Positions 7,349 to 18,136 of a stretch of 55,478 nt of DNA are shown here, in pieces. The position numbers and the translations under genes are program-made. Source of the stretch: Lampropedia aestuarii (GTDB lineage Bacteria > Pseudomonadota > Gammaproteobacteria > Burkholderiales > Burkholderiaceae_C); NCBI RefSeq assembly GCF_004803635.1, contig NZ_SSWX01000024.1:3439-58916 (forward strand). Reading direction: 5' to 3'. The notes under the pieces are model-generated. The model was not told the origin of the DNA, ran no database searches, and was given only the letters and a program-made list of their open reading frames with translations. The first letter of the stretch is position 1; each line of letters starts with the position of its first letter.

Positions 7349-9394
7349 TCAATCGTGTCCAAGCGTCGCAAATGCAGCGCCAGCGTAGGCTTGGCGCCAC
7401 CATTGCAGCACTTGTTCAGTGGCCTCGGCCACGCTCAAATCGGAGTTGTCCAGCACTTTGGCATCCACTGCAGGCTTCAAGGGCGCCACTGCACGCGTGG
7501 TGTCCCGTAAATCCCGCGCTTCTAGCTCTTCGCGAAGGCTAGCTAGTTTAACGTCAAAGCCTTGCGAAATCAATTGCTTATATCGGCGCTCGGCGCGGTG
7601 CTCGGCGCTGGCGGTCAAAAATACCTTCAGCGGCGCATCTGGAAAAACCACCGTCCCCATATCGCGTCCGTCAGCCACCAAGCCTGGCAAGGCCGCGCGT
7701 TCGCGCTGCCACTGCAGCAGCGCGTCGCGCACCGCCGGAATCGCCGAGATCAACGACGCATCGCGGCTGCCTGCATCCGAGCGCATTGCTGCGGCGACAT
7801 CGCGGCCATCGAGCAAAACACGCTCGCCATCGAACACCAACTGTAGCGAGCGCGCAACATCGGCCAGGGCTGGCGCATGCTCGGGCGCAATATCCAGGCC
7901 GCGCTGGCGCGCCGCCACACCGGCTACACGGTACAAAGCGCCAGAATCCAGCACATGAAAGCCCAGCTGCTTGGCCACATGGGCTGCCAACGTGCCTTTG
8001 CCAGAAGCGCTCGGGCCATCGATGCAAATCACCGGCACCGCATTGGGTTTGGGTTGGGCCAGCGCAAACAAGGCCTCGAAGTAATCAGGAAAGGTTTTAC
8101 CGACACAGCGCGGGTCTTCAATGCGCACGGCCACCGAAGCCGGGTTGAAGGCCGCCAGTGAAAAGCACATCGCCACGCGGTGGTCGTCATAGGTAGCAAT
8201 CGAGGCGCTGCGCCAGGCGTCAGCCGCTGGCGGCGCCACACTGATCCAATCAGGGCCACTGTCAACCACGGCGCCGAGCTTGCTCAGCTCATTGACCATC
8301 GCATCAATGCGGTCGGTTTCCTTCACACGCCAGCTGGCAATATTGGTAATGCGGGTTGTCCCCTCTGCATACAAGGCCATCACAGCCAAGGTCATCGCTG
8401 CATCAGGGATATGGTTGCCATCGATGTCAATGGCCTTGAGCGGCCATTGGCCGCGCTGCACGCGCAACCAGTTCGGCCCTGTTTCGACGTGCACGCCCAT
8501 TTGCCGCGCCGCATCAATAAAGCGGATATCGCCCTGGATCGAGTCCTCGCCCACGCCTTCAATCGTGATCGCCTGGCCCAGGGCCGGGTCGCTGGCGATC
8601 CCGCCCAAGGCCACCAAGTAACTGGCCGACGAGGCATCGGCCTCGACATGCAATTGCCCAGGGGATTGGTAGCGCGAGCCGGCTGCAATCGTAAAGCGCT
8701 GCCAATTGTCGTTGCGCACCACAATGCCAAAACGCGCCAACAGATTCAGCGTGATCGCAATATAAGGCTTGGAGATCAGCTCGCCGACGACCTCAATCAC
8801 GTAATCACGTTCTTTGGCGACCAAAGGCAAAGCCATCAGCATCGCAGTCAGAAACTGGCTGGAGACATCGCCGCGAATTTGGATGCTGCCACTCGCCTGT
8901 AGTTTCTGCGGGTCGGCAGCGCGCAGTGCCAGCGGTGGAAAACCAGGATTTTTCAGGTAATCGATAGCGCAGCCCAGTTGACGCAAAGCATCGACCAGGT
9001 CGCCGATCGGCCGCTCTTGCATGCGCGCCACACCTGTCAATTCAAACGCTTGGCCAGGCCCAACCAGCAAGGCCAACGCAGCCGTCAGTGGCCGCATCGC
9101 CGTGCCGGCATTGCCCAAATGCAATTGCGCCTGGGCTGGCAAGCTCTGGCGGTCCAAGCCGGTGATGCGTACCTGCTGGGCCTGGCGCTCAATCTCGCAG
9201 CCCAGTGTTTGCAGCGCGGTCAGCATTGCATCGGTGTCGTCTGAGGCGAGCACGTCATGCAGCACCGTGGTCTGCCCCTCACACAAGGCGGCCAATAGCA
9301 ACACGCGGTTGGAGATGCTCTTGGAGCCAGGCAACTGCACGGTGCCAGTGGCGCTTTGCAGCGCAGCAATATCCAGAAAAGGAATGGAAAACAT
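7349..9394 (-). CDS. aroA-cmk: Fused EPSP synthase - cytidylate kinase
   Basis: One 681-aa frame joins two enzymes. Residues 1 to about 430 are 3-phosphoshikimate 1-carboxyvinyltransferase (AroA; step six of the shikimate pathway): [27 protein letters not shown], and [13 protein letters not shown] are signature motifs. From about 440 comes cytidylate kinase (Cmk; CMP/dCMP phosphorylation), with P-loop GPSASGKGT and a [12 protein letters not shown] motif. There is no stop or frameshift between them. The ATG at 9394 ([12 protein letters not shown]) is chosen because GAGG lies 6 nt upstream and AroA homology begins there. The genes are separate but adjacent in many bacteria; the fusion is known in Comamonadaceae. 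Confidence 0.93.
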   Translation of the reverse strand: MFSIPFLDIAALQSATGTVQLPGSKSISNRVLLLAALCEGQTTVLHDVLASDDTDAMLTALQTLGCEIERQAQQVRITGLDRQSLPAQAQLHLGNAGTAMRPLTAALALLVGPGQAFELTGVARMQERPIGDLVDALRQLGCAIDYLKNPGFPPLALRAADPQKLQASGSIQIRGDVSSQFLTAMLMALPLVAKERDYVIEVVGELISKPYIAITLNLLARFGIVVRNDNWQRFTIAAGSRYQSPGQLHVEADASSASYLVALGGIASDPALGQAITIEGVGEDSIQGDIRFIDAARQMGVHVETGPNWLRVQRGQWPLKAIDIDGNHIPDAAMTLAVMALYAEGTTRITNIASWRVKETDRIDAMVNELSKLGAVVDSGPDWISVAPPAADAWRSASIATYDDHRVAMCFSLAAFNPASVAVRIEDPRCVGKTFPDYFEALFALAQPKPNAVPVICIDGPSASGKGTLAAHVAKQLGFHVLDSGALYRVAGVAARQRGLDIAPEHAPALADVARSLQLVFDGERVLLDGRDVAAAMRSDAGSRDASLISAIPAVRDALLQWQRERAALPGLVADGRDMGTVVFPDAPLKVFLTASAEHRAERRYKQLISQGFDVKLASLREELEARDLRDTTRAVAPLKPAVDAKVLDNSDLSVAEATEQVLQWWRQAYAGAAFATLGHD

Positions 9395-9499
9395 GCAAAA
9401 CCTCAATCGAAATCACACCGGCGCACACTGCCCCCGCGAGCAAGCGCGCATACACATACGTACAACAAGCCGCTCAAAACACCACAGCAAGGCGGCCTA

Positions 9500-10366
9500 T
9501 CAACTGCGCCATTCGTTGCGCGCTTTGCTGGCTTTCTTGATCAACTGCTCCAGCGCATCGCCATCCTGGTCATGCAAGGCCTTTTGAAAGGCCTGCATCG
9601 ACAATACCAGCTGCCGCAACTGCCCCATCACTTCGGTGCGATTGGCCAGCAGGACGTCACGCCACAGTACCGGATCACCGGCTGCAATGCGGGTGAAGTC
9701 GCGAAAGCCTGGGCCTGCGAGCTTGACCATGGCGCTGTAGTCGGACTGCGACAGCAGGCCATTCATGAACGCAAACGCCACCAAATGCGGCAAATGGCTG
9801 ACACCGGCCATGATCGCATCGTGCTCGCTGGGCGACATCACATGCACGCGCGCGCCCACAGCAGCCCACAGCGCCTGGGCGTCTTGCACCTTGTCCAGGT
9901 CGGTCGCAGGCGTTGGGGTCAGCACCACATTTGAGCCGCGGTAAAGGCCCGCTTCGGCATGGTCAACCCCCGAGACTTCTTTGCCCGTGATCGGGTGCGC
10001 GGGCACAAAGTACTGCGCATTCCAGCCGAGGAATTTCTCGGCGTTCTTGACCACATCCTGCTTGGTCGAGCCCACATCCAAGGTCAGCACATTGGACTGC
10101 ACAAACTGGCGAATGCTTTTAAAGGTAGCGCCGGTGGCCGAGACCGGCACAGCCACCACGATCAAATCCGAGCCCGCGCAGGCCTGCATGGCCGACTTGG
10201 CCTCCAAATCGATCACGCCCTTGGCCTTGGCACGAGCAGTCGTTGACGGCGATTTGCTATACCCGACCACGGACTTGACTACGCGCGCCTGCTTCAACGC
10301 CAGCGCGAGCGAGCCCCCCATCAGGCCGCAGCCAATGAGCCCCATCTGGTTGTATGTTTTCATCAT
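9500..10366 (-). CDS. tyrA: Prephenate dehydrogenase
   Basis: A 288-aa NAD(P)-dependent enzyme that converts prephenate to 4-hydroxyphenylpyruvate for tyrosine synthesis. The N-terminal Rossmann motif GLIGCGLMGGSLALAL (about 9-24) binds the nucleotide; PVSATG, DVGSTK and the catalytic-site region FVPAHPITGKE (with the key His) follow. The alpha-helical C-terminal domain contains SHLPHLVAFAF. No chorismate mutase or ACT domain is attached, so it is the monofunctional type. Two adjacent ATGs (10366 and 10363) are possible starts. It sits between pheA and aroA-cmk in one minus-strand series. Confidence 0.92.
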   Translation of the reverse strand: MMKTYNQMGLIGCGLMGGSLALALKQARVVKSVVGYSKSPSTTARAKAKGVIDLEAKSAMQACAGSDLIVVAVPVSATGATFKSIRQFVQSNVLTLDVGSTKQDVVKNAEKFLGWNAQYFVPAHPITGKEVSGVDHAEAGLYRGSNVVLTPTPATDLDKVQDAQALWAAVGARVHVMSPSEHDAIMAGVSHLPHLVAFAFMNGLLSQSDYSAMVKLAGPGFRDFTRIAAGDPVLWRDVLLANRTEVMGQLRQLVLSMQAFQKALHDQDGDALEQLIKKASKARNEWRS

Positions 10367-10453
10367 GTGTTGATCACTTCACGCGTCGTCGTCGTCCTGC
10401 ACTCCATGTGCCGTAGCCATTTTTGCCGTGCCCTCTCACTCACCGCAGTCCCA

Positions 10454-11563
10454 TCAGACTTTCAGCGGGTAGGCCCCGAGCAATTTGAAGAAAGCACTGA
10501 GGCCGCGCAACTCGTCCAAAGCAGCGGCCACATGCGGCTGGGATGGATGGCCATCGAGGTCAATGTAGAAGTAGTATTCCCACTGGCCATTGCGGGCTGG
10601 GCGTGACTCGAACCGGGTCATCGAGACATTGTGCTTTTTCAGCGGCGTCAACAACTCATGCACAGCACCTGGCCGGTTGGGCACAGCGATCACCAAACTG
10701 GTCGCGTCGCGGCTGGTAGGCTCTGGCATGGCCATGGTTTCAGGCAAAGTGATGATGCCAAAGCGGGTGCGGTTGTATGCATCATCCTGGATCGCTGGAG
10801 CCACAATGTGCAAGCCAAACTGGGTTGCCGCGCGCTCGCTCGCCAAGCCAGCCCAGGCTGGGTTCGTAGCGGCCAGGCGTGCACCTTCGGCATTGCTGGC
10901 CACTGGGCGGCGCTCAGCGTGCGGCAAATGTTTGGCCAGCCACGCATGGCATTGCGCCAAGGCCTGCGGATGGGCCAGTACGACCTCAATGCCTTCGACG
11001 CTATTGTTCAAGCGCAGCAGGTTGTGGCGCACTTGCAAAATCACCTCTCCGACCATGTGCACCGGCGACTGCAGCAGCAAATCCAGTGAGCGTGTGACCA
11101 CTCCTTCGTTGGAGTTTTCCAGGCCCACCACACCAAACTGGGCATTGCCAGACATGGTTGCATGGAAGACCTCGTCGAAGCTATTGCAGTAGACGATGTC
11201 AGCGGCGCCGCCGAAATACTCGACTGCCGCCTGTTCACAGAAAGTGCCAGCCGGGCCCAGAACGGCAACGCGCTGGGGCGACTCCAGCGCCAAACAGGCC
11301 GACATGATCTCGCGCCATACCGCAGACACGTGGCTGTTCTTCAGCGGCCCTTGGTTGGCACGCTGCATTTTGGTGATGACTTGGGCAACGCGGTCCGGGC
11401 GGAAAAAGCTGGTGCCTTCTTTTTTCTTGAGTTCGCCGACCTCTTGCGCCACATGGGCGCGCTGGTTCAAAGTCTCCAGCAGCTGCCGGTCCAAAGTATC
11501 AATACGTTCACGCAAAGCCAGCAATTCTGGCGTGGCAACGGGCTCAATCGGTTTATTACTCAT
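10454..11563 (-). CDS. pheA: Chorismate mutase / prephenate dehydratase (P-protein)
   Basis: A 369-aa bifunctional protein for phenylalanine synthesis. Residues about 12-95 are an AroQ-type chorismate mutase (LRERIDTLDRQLLETLNQRA). Residues about 97-275 are prephenate dehydratase, with GPAGTFCEQAA, a GLENSNEGVV motif and NRTRFGII. An ACT regulatory domain follows (about 283-360, with NRPGAVHELLTPLKKHNVSM and ESRPARNGQWEYYFYID), so feedback inhibition by phenylalanine is likely. Ribosome site is weak. Neighbours serC and tyrA place it in the aromatic amino acid operon. Confidence 0.94.
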   Translation of the reverse strand: MSNKPIEPVATPELLALRERIDTLDRQLLETLNQRAHVAQEVGELKKKEGTSFFRPDRVAQVITKMQRANQGPLKNSHVSAVWREIMSACLALESPQRVAVLGPAGTFCEQAAVEYFGGAADIVYCNSFDEVFHATMSGNAQFGVVGLENSNEGVVTRSLDLLLQSPVHMVGEVILQVRHNLLRLNNSVEGIEVVLAHPQALAQCHAWLAKHLPHAERRPVASNAEGARLAATNPAWAGLASERAATQFGLHIVAPAIQDDAYNRTRFGIITLPETMAMPEPTSRDATSLVIAVPNRPGAVHELLTPLKKHNVSMTRFESRPARNGQWEYYFYIDLDGHPSQPHVAAALDELRGLSAFFKLLGAYPLKV

Positions 11564-11689
11564 GGGGCGAAGGCTTGAAACGGTGAATCAAAAAAGAAAG
11601 CAAAACGCACTGCCACTGCCGTTTGAGGCGGCCATGAATTGACTGGCAAACAACCCCATGCGGCGCTATAACAGGCAGTCTCTGACACT

Positions 11690-12805
11690 TCAGGCGGAGG
11701 TTTTCTCAAACTCCTGCAAATACGCAATTAAGGCATCCACACCCTGCTCTGGCATCGCGTTGTAGATACTTGCACGCATCCCACCAACCGATTTATGGCC
11801 CTTGAGCTGCAGCAGTCCGCGCGCTTTTGCACCAGCCAGAAAGTCGGCATTGCGGCTTTCATCGGCGAGGAAAAACGGGACATTCATGCGTGAGCGTGCT
11901 TGCGGGGCAACCTTGTTGCTGTAGAAGCTGCTGCCGTCCAAATAAGCGTACAGCTTAGCGGCCTTGCGCATATTGCGAGCCTCCACCGCAGCCAAGCCCT
12001 GCAAACCGCCTTCTTGCTGTCGCAAGATCCAGTCAAACACCAAGCCCGCGATATAAATGCCCCAAGTGGGCGGCGTGTTGTACATCGACTGGTTTTTCGC
12101 CACCAATTCGTAATTGAATGCGCTTGGGCAAATGTCCAGTGCACGGCCAATCAAGTCCTCACGCACGACCACAATCGTCAAGCCTGATGGGCCCAGATTC
12201 TTTTGCGCACCGGCAAACGCCAAACCGACCCGGCTCCAATCAATCGAACGCGAGGCAATGTGCGAGGAGCAGTCAATGACCAGCTCGGTCTGTGCGCTTG
12301 CGCCCAGGGCCTTCAGATCAGGCAGCTCCTGGTATTCAATGCCATCGATGGTTTCGTTGCTGCAAATGTGCAGGTAGGCTGCATCCTTGCTGAGCTGCCA
12401 GCTCGCCATCGCCGGGATTTGCGTATAGCCGCTGTCTTTGCCGCTGGCCGCAATATGGGCTTTGGCGTATTTGCCTGCTTCTTTGTAGGATTTTTCAGTC
12501 CAGCTGCCAGTGAGCACAAAGTCCACTGCGCCGCCGCGTGACAGGTTCAATGGCACGATGGCATTTTCAGCAATGCCGCCGCCTTGCATGAACAGAATCT
12601 GGTAGTTGGCAGGCACGGCCAGCAAAGCGCGCAAATCGCGCTCGGCTTTTTCGTAGATCGAGATGAACTCCGCACCACGGTGGCTCATCTCCATCACGCT
12701 CATGCCACTGCCTTGCCAGTTGAGCATGTCGGCTGCTGCAGTTTGCAGCACTTCTTCAGGCAGCACAGCAGGGCCGGCTGAAAAGTTAAAAGGTCTTTGT
12801 GTCAT
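11690..12805 (-). CDS. serC: Phosphoserine aminotransferase
   Basis: A 371-aa PLP enzyme of class V aminotransferases. It makes phosphoserine from 3-phosphohydroxypyruvate and also acts in pyridoxine synthesis. [13 protein letters not shown] at the N terminus is typical, [20 protein letters not shown] contains the PLP lysine (AQKN), and [10 protein letters not shown] is the substrate-loop motif. The C-terminal [21 protein letters not shown] block is also standard. It lies between gyrA and pheA; serC next to aroA-region genes is common in proteobacteria. Confidence 0.95.
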   Translation of the reverse strand: MTQRPFNFSAGPAVLPEEVLQTAAADMLNWQGSGMSVMEMSHRGAEFISIYEKAERDLRALLAVPANYQILFMQGGGIAENAIVPLNLSRGGAVDFVLTGSWTEKSYKEAGKYAKAHIAASGKDSGYTQIPAMASWQLSKDAAYLHICSNETIDGIEYQELPDLKALGASAQTELVIDCSSHIASRSIDWSRVGLAFAGAQKNLGPSGLTIVVVREDLIGRALDICPSAFNYELVAKNQSMYNTPPTWGIYIAGLVFDWILRQQEGGLQGLAAVEARNMRKAAKLYAYLDGSSFYSNKVAPQARSRMNVPFFLADESRNADFLAGAKARGLLQLKGHKSVGGMRASIYNAMPEQGVDALIAYLQEFEKTSA

Positions 12806-12980
12806 ATCATTGGAAAGAGTAATCAGACCACCTTGCCGGCATGAACGGCTTGTCCATCACGCCTGGCAGGTGGCCTGTTGAATCGTTTGCTGCGCGCCCT
12901 GTGCAACTCATCCCAGACGACGGCAGATGCATGGTTCATGCACCCACTGGCCAGGTCTGCTTGCCAAGGCATTGATGGCA

Positions 12981-15695
12981 TTACGTTTGCCCTGGTGCAT
13001 CGTCGGATGGCGCTGCATCGGGCGTATCTGGTGCGTCCGCTGCCGCTGCGTCGCTTGCAGTATGCGCAGCAACCTCATCGGTTTCTGGCAACTCCACATT
13101 CGCATCATTTTCCACAATGCGCTGCAAACCAATCAGCTTGGCGCCCGCATCCAAACCGATCAAGGTCACGCCCTGTGTGGCACGGCCCAGTTCGCGAATT
13201 TCTGCCACCCGTGTGCGCACCAACACGCCAGTATCGGTAATCAGCATGATCTCGTCTTCGGGCCCCACCAAGGTGGCTGCCACCACCTTGCCATTGCGCT
13301 CTGACTGCTGAATCGCAATCATGCCTTTGGTGCCGCGACCGTGGCGTGTGTATTCGGCAATCGCCGTGCGTTTGCCGAAGCCATTCTCGGTGGCGGTCAG
13401 CACGCTTTGCGCCGATGGATCGCCCTCGGCTTCAGCCACCAACATGGCGATGACGCTCTGCGGCTCTTCCAAATTCATGCCGCGCACACCGCGTGCAGTG
13501 CGGCCCAGCGGGCGCACATCGTTCTCGTCAAAACGCACGGCCTTGCCGTTGTCTGAGAACAGCATCACATCGTGTTTGCCATCGGTCAGGGCGGCACCAA
13601 TCAGGAAGTCGCCATCGTCCAAATTAACCGCGATGATGCCTTTTTTGCGCGGGTTGTTGAATTCGTCCAGCGCAGTCTTCTTGACCGTGCCCTTGGCCGT
13701 TGCCATGAACACATACTGGTCAGCCGGGAACGTGCGGGCCTCCCCAGTCAAAGGCAACACCACCGTGATCTTCTCGTCATTCTCCAGCGGGAACATGTTG
13801 ACGATGGGCCGCCCGCGTGAGCCGCGTGAGCCCTCTGGCACTTCCCAGACCTTGAGCCAGTACAAGCGGCCGCGATCGGAGAAGCACAAAATGTAGTCGT
13901 GTGTATTGGCAATAAAGAGCTGGTCGATCCAGTCGTCCTCTTTGGTCGCCGCTGCCTGCTTGCCTCGCCCGCCGCGTTTTTGCGAACGGTACTCGGACAA
14001 TGGCTGGCTCTTGATATAGCCGGTGTGGCTGAGCGTCACCACCATATCAGTGGGCGTAATCAAGTCTTCGGTCGACAGGTCCTGCGCGCTGTATTCCAGC
14101 TCACTGCGGCGTGCGCCCAGCTTGGTTTCACCGTACTCGGTCTTGATCGCCACAAGCTCTTCACTGATGATCGTAGAGACGCGGGACGGTTTGGCCAAAA
14201 TATCCAGCAAGTCGGCAATTTGCTCCATGACCTCTTTGTATTCGGCCACGATCTTGTCCTGCTCCAGACCGGTCAGGCGCGAGAGGCGCATTGCCAAAAT
14301 CTCAGTCGCCTGGATATCCGACAGATGGTATAGCCCGTCCTGGCCCAAACCAAACTGGCGCCCCAGGCTCTCTGGGCGGAACGCATCGGCGTTGAGCACG
14401 CCACCATCTTCACGCGCGCGTGTCAGCATGTCTTTGACCACGCGGCTGTCCCAGCCTTTGGCCATCAACTCGGCCTTGGCCACTGGCGGCGTAGGCGACT
14501 CGCGAATGATACGAATGAACTCATCGATATTGGCCAGCGCCACCGCCAAGCCTTCGAGCACGTGGCCACGATCGCGGGCTTTACGCAATTCGAAAATCGT
14601 GCGGCGCGTGACCACTTCGCGGCGGTGCTGCAAGAACACCTGCAGCAAATCCTTCAAATTACACAGGCGTGGCTGGCCATCAATCAAGGCCACCATATTC
14701 ACACCAAAGGTGTCTTGCAACTGCGTCTGTTTATAGAGGTTATTGAGCACCACCTCACCGACTTCACCCCGCTTGAGCTCGATCACCAAACGCATGCCGG
14801 ATTTATCCGACTCGTCCTGGATGTGGCTGATGCCCTCAATCTTTTTCTCGTGCACCAACTCGGCCATGCGCTCTTGCAAAGTCTTTTTATTGACCTGGTA
14901 GGGCAGCTCATCAACAATGATGGCCTGGCGCTGGCCCTTGTCGATGTCTTCAAAATGCACTTTGGCGCGCATCACCACACGCCCGCGGCCTGTACGATAG
15001 CCATCTTTGACACCATTCATGCCATAGATGATGCCGCCAGTAGGGAAGTCTGGCGCCGGCATGAATTCCATCAAATCATCGACACTGGCTTCTGGATTGA
15101 CCAGCAGGTGCAAACAGGCATTGATGGTTTCTGACAGGTTGTGCGGGGGAATATTGGTAGCCATGCCCACAGCAATACCGCCCGAGCCATTGACCAGCAA
15201 ATTGGGAAAGCGCGCAGGCAGCACCAGAGGCTCTTGCTCACTGCCATCGTAGTTAGGGCCGAAATTGACCGTTTCCTTGTCAATGTCAGTGAGCAACTCA
15301 TGCGCAATCTTGGTCAGGCGCACTTCGGTATACCGCATCGCCGCGGCATTGTCGCCATCGACCGAGCCGAAGTTACCTTGGCCATCGACCAGCATATGGC
15401 GCAGCGAGAACGGCTGGGCCATGCGCACAATCGTGTCATAGACCGCCGTATCCCCGTGCGGGTGGTACTTACCGATCACATCACCGACGATACGCGCCGA
15501 CTTCTTATAAGCCTTGTTCCAGTCGTTGCCCAACTCACGCATGGCAAACAAAGCACGGCGGTGCACCGGCTTGAGGCCATCACGCGCATCTGGCAACGCC
15601 CGCCCCACAATCACGCTCATCGCGTAATCGAGATAGCTGCGGCGCATCTCCTCTTCAAGGCTTATCGGTAGGGTTTCTTTAGCGAATTCGGTCAT
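12981..15695 (-). CDS. gyrA: DNA gyrase subunit A
   Basis: A 904-aa type II topoisomerase subunit. The N-terminal breakage-reunion domain contains [20 protein letters not shown] and the catalytic Tyr in [10 protein letters not shown]. The quinolone-determining region reads [17 protein letters not shown]: a Thr replaces the Ser83 of E. coli while Asp87 is kept, a natural variant in several species. The six beta-pinwheel repeats of the C-terminal domain follow, with the GyrA-box RGGRGKQ near residue 560. The last roughly 40 residues are a low-complexity Ala/Asp/Pro-rich acidic tail, as in many betaproteobacteria. The start is the ATG at 15695. Confidence 0.97.
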   Translation of the reverse strand: MTEFAKETLPISLEEEMRRSYLDYAMSVIVGRALPDARDGLKPVHRRALFAMRELGNDWNKAYKKSARIVGDVIGKYHPHGDTAVYDTIVRMAQPFSLRHMLVDGQGNFGSVDGDNAAAMRYTEVRLTKIAHELLTDIDKETVNFGPNYDGSEQEPLVLPARFPNLLVNGSGGIAVGMATNIPPHNLSETINACLHLLVNPEASVDDLMEFMPAPDFPTGGIIYGMNGVKDGYRTGRGRVVMRAKVHFEDIDKGQRQAIIVDELPYQVNKKTLQERMAELVHEKKIEGISHIQDESDKSGMRLVIELKRGEVGEVVLNNLYKQTQLQDTFGVNMVALIDGQPRLCNLKDLLQVFLQHRREVVTRRTIFELRKARDRGHVLEGLAVALANIDEFIRIIRESPTPPVAKAELMAKGWDSRVVKDMLTRAREDGGVLNADAFRPESLGRQFGLGQDGLYHLSDIQATEILAMRLSRLTGLEQDKIVAEYKEVMEQIADLLDILAKPSRVSTIISEELVAIKTEYGETKLGARRSELEYSAQDLSTEDLITPTDMVVTLSHTGYIKSQPLSEYRSQKRGGRGKQAAATKEDDWIDQLFIANTHDYILCFSDRGRLYWLKVWEVPEGSRGSRGRPIVNMFPLENDEKITVVLPLTGEARTFPADQYVFMATAKGTVKKTALDEFNNPRKKGIIAVNLDDGDFLIGAALTDGKHDVMLFSDNGKAVRFDENDVRPLGRTARGVRGMNLEEPQSVIAMLVAEAEGDPSAQSVLTATENGFGKRTAIAEYTRHGRGTKGMIAIQQSERNGKVVAATLVGPEDEIMLITDTGVLVRTRVAEIRELGRATQGVTLIGLDAGAKLIGLQRIVENDANVELPETDEVAAHTASDAAAADAPDTPDAAPSDDAPGQT

Positions 15696-15940
15696 AGGAT
15701 CGAAAGCCTGTCACAAGGCCCCAGCAAACAAAAGAAGATATTGTAAGCCGCGCAGCCCGCTGTAGCTATATCGCAACATACCGACAAGGAATCTGAGAAT
15801 GTTTGGATTTGTGACGCTGCGGCAGTGGCGTCATTGCTATTGCGTATGGCACAATCAACTTCAACGTTGCTGGTGCGTGTCATCAGCGACGTCCTTTTTT
15901 ATCGCAGCGCGGCTGCGGCCCTTTCCCCAAGAGGAGAACC

Positions 15941-16603
15941 ATGAAGAAACTCAACAAAGTGGCGGTTTTGTTTGCCTCTGCTGCAATTGCAACAGCCGCT
16001 AGTGCTCAAATCAAAGCTGCCGACGGTGGCAACACGATCAACAACTGGCAAAACGGCAGCGGCGATCTGGTCTGGAAAAACGGTTCTAACGAACTGTGCT
16101 GGCGTGATGCCACCTGGACTCCAGCGACTGCCGCAGCAGGCTGCGACGGCGCATTGGTAGTTGCTCAAAAAGCAGAACCAGCACCTGCTCCAGCTCCAGC
16201 TCCAGAGCCAGAACTGGTTGTGACTACTGAAAAAGTCACTTTCGCTGCTGACACATTCTTCGACTTCGACAAAGCCACTCTGAAACCAGAAGGCCGCGCT
16301 AAGTTGGACGAACTGGCTGCTGCAGTTAAAGCTGAGAAATTCCAACTGGAAGTGATCGTGGCTGTGGGTTACACCGACTCCACTGGTCCTGACGCTTACA
16401 ACCTGAAGCTGTCTGAGCGCCGCGCTGCTGCTGTCAAGTCCTACCTGGTGAGCCAAGGCATCGAAGCCAACCGCATCTACACAGAAGGCAAAGGCAAGGC
16501 TGACCCAATCGCTACCAACGCTACTCGCGAAGGCCGCGCTCAAAACCGTCGCGTTGAAATCGAAGTGACTGGCTCTTCCACATCCACAGCGGTTGTGCAA
16601 TAA
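15941..16603 (+). CDS. OmpA-family outer membrane / peptidoglycan-binding protein
   Basis: A 220-aa secreted protein. Residues 1-23 are a signal peptide (MKKLNKVAVLFASAAIATAA, cleaved after SAQ). A short domain with WQNGSGDLVWKNGSNELCW and paired cysteines follows, then an Ala-Pro linker (residues about 81-94), then a C-terminal OmpA domain (about 100-215) with DFDKATLKPEGRAKLDELAA, NLKLSERRAAAVKSYL and RAQNRRVEIEV that binds peptidoglycan. There is no eight-stranded OmpA barrel, so this is the small betaproteobacterial type. GAGGAG precedes the ATG and a very strong terminator follows, both fitting high expression. Divergent from gyrA. Confidence 0.9.
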   Translation: MKKLNKVAVLFASAAIATAASAQIKAADGGNTINNWQNGSGDLVWKNGSNELCWRDATWTPATAAAGCDGALVVAQKAEPAPAPAPAPEPELVVTTEKVTFAADTFFDFDKATLKPEGRAKLDELAAAVKAEKFQLEVIVAVGYTDSTGPDAYNLKLSERRAAAVKSYLVSQGIEANRIYTEGKGKADPIATNATREGRAQNRRVEIEVTGSSTSTAVVQ

Positions 16604-16622
16604 GTCGATTTTTCGATTGATT

Positions 16623-16652
16623 AAAAAAAGCTCCAGTCATGGAGCTTTTTTT
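16623..16652 (+). terminator. Intrinsic terminator of the OmpA-family gene
   Basis: AAAAAAAGCTCCA, loop GTCA, TGGAGCTTTTTTT: a perfect stem with a G/C core flanked by A and T runs, 20 bp after the stop codon. The symmetry means it could act in both directions. Confidence 0.92.
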
Positions 16653-16707
16653 GTATCTGCATTCAATAAAAAACGCCAGATCGTTCATCCAAGGCATAAT
16701 CACTTGA

Positions 16708-17433
16708 ATGAGCACATCCCCAAATCCTACAAATGCCGATGCGGCAGAATTGAAAAAATTTTCTGATCTGGCCCATAAATGGTGGGACCCAAACGGAGAA
16801 TTCAAACCCCTACATGCCATCAACCCACTGCGCCTTGACTGGATTGCGCGCGCTTGCGGCGGCTTCACAGGCAAAACAGTGGTCGACGTAGGCTGCGGCG
16901 GAGGGATTTTGAGCGACTCCATCGCACGCGCTGGCGCTGCCGAAGTATTGGGCATTGATTTGGCCGAAAAATCATTGAGCGTTGCCCAGTTGCATGCCTT
17001 GGAAGCCTCAACCCCCAACATCCATTACCGAACCATCAGCGCAGAAGATTTGGCACAAGAGCGAGCTGGCCAATTCGATGTCGTCACCTGCATGGAGATG
17101 CTAGAGCACGTGCCCGATCCAGAGTCAATCGTGCATGCCTGTGCGCACATGGCCAAGCCCGGTGGCTGGCTGTTCTTCTCAACACTCAACCGCACCGCCA
17201 AATCATGGCTGTTTGCCATTGTCGGGGCAGAATACGTCCTGCGCATTCTGCCGCGCGGCACCCATGACCACGCCAAATTCATCACCCCTGCTGAACTGTC
17301 ACTGTGGATTCGCAACAGCGGTTTAGAACTCCAAAGCAGCCGAGGCTTGGAGCACAACCCACTCACGGGCCGCTACTGGCTCAGCGACAATACCGATGTC
17401 AACTACATGTTGGCCGTGCGTAAACCACTTTGA
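16708..17433 (+). CDS. ubiG: Ubiquinone biosynthesis O-methyltransferase
   Basis: A 241-aa SAM-dependent class I methyltransferase carrying out the two O-methylations of ubiquinone synthesis (3-demethylubiquinol and 2-polyprenyl-6-hydroxyphenol substrates). It shows the family start ELKKFSDLAHKWWDPNGEFKP, SAM motif I VVDVGCGGGILS (about residues 53-64), motif II with GIDLAEKSL, and MEMLEHVPDP. The C-terminal half has the membrane-contact segment of UbiG (ILPRGTHDHAKFI). Position next to gyrA and before gph is the usual one. Confidence 0.95.
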   Translation: MSTSPNPTNADAAELKKFSDLAHKWWDPNGEFKPLHAINPLRLDWIARACGGFTGKTVVDVGCGGGILSDSIARAGAAEVLGIDLAEKSLSVAQLHALEASTPNIHYRTISAEDLAQERAGQFDVVTCMEMLEHVPDPESIVHACAHMAKPGGWLFFSTLNRTAKSWLFAIVGAEYVLRILPRGTHDHAKFITPAELSLWIRNSGLELQSSRGLEHNPLTGRYWLSDNTDVNYMLAVRKPL

Positions 17434-17446
17434 AGTCAGTCCACTC

Positions 17447-18121
17447 GTGAACGACACCCTTCGCCCAGTAAAAGCCGTGCTGTTCGACCTCGACGGCACC
17501 CTGATCGACTCTGCCACCGAGCTGGCCCATGCGGTCAACCATATGCGTGCCGCACGCGCGCTGCCACCGCTGCCCTTGGAAGCGTATCGGCCCTTCGTTG
17601 GCAGGGGCGCGCGCGGCCTCTTGCCAATTGGCCTGAATGTGGGCGAAAGCCACCCAGAATTCGCCGTGCTGCGTGAAGAGTTTTTCGACACCTACGAAAA
17701 ATGCATTGGCGCAGCGACCCTGCCATTCGATGGCGTAGCTTTGTTGCTACAAAAAATCAGCCTCGCAGCACTTCCATGGGGAATTGTGACCAATAAGGTT
17801 GAGCGCTTTGCTGTGCCTATTGTGCAAAAAACAACTGCCCTGGCGCAATGCGGTGCCTTGATTGGCGGCGATACCATCGCCTACTCCAAACCACGCCCAG
17901 AGCCCCTGCTCGAAGCAGCGGCTCGCTTGGGGATTGATCCGCGCGACTGTGTCTACGTAGGAGATGACCTGCGCGACATGCAGGCCGGCCAAACGGCAGG
18001 CATGCAAACGGTCGCCGCCTTGTATGGCTATATCGCACCCGATGAGGATACGCGCACCTGGCCTGCCACTGCATCCATCGAAACACCATTGCAACTGACA
18101 CAGTTACTCAGAATAGACTAG
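17447..18121 (+). CDS. gph: Phosphoglycolate phosphatase (HAD family)
   Basis: A 224-aa HAD-superfamily phosphatase that removes phosphate from 2-phosphoglycolate produced by DNA repair and oxygenase side reactions. The nucleophile motif is FDLDGTLIDS (first Asp catalytic), motif II is the VTNK segment, and motif IV is VGDDLRDMQAG. The likely start is the GTG at 17447, where homology begins (NDTLRPVKAVLFDLDGTL) and which lies 13 bp after ubiG. An in-frame ATG at 17396 inside ubiG is possible but adds an unrelated tail. The ssrA promoter overlaps its 3' end. Confidence 0.9.
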   Translation: MNDTLRPVKAVLFDLDGTLIDSATELAHAVNHMRAARALPPLPLEAYRPFVGRGARGLLPIGLNVGESHPEFAVLREEFFDTYEKCIGAATLPFDGVALLLQKISLAALPWGIVTNKVERFAVPIVQKTTALAQCGALIGGDTIAYSKPRPEPLLEAAARLGIDPRDCVYVGDDLRDMQAGQTAGMQTVAALYGYIAPDEDTRTWPATASIETPLQLTQLLRID

Positions 18122-18124
18122 AAT
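18095..18124 (+). promoter_or_regulatory. Likely sigma-70 promoter of ssrA
   Basis: CTGACA (18095-18100), an 18-bp spacer, then TAGAAT (18119-18124): each hexamer differs from consensus at one base. The mature tmRNA 5' end is 13 bp downstream. It lies over the end of gph. Confidence 0.6.
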
Positions 18125-18136
18125 CACGTTTCTCTA

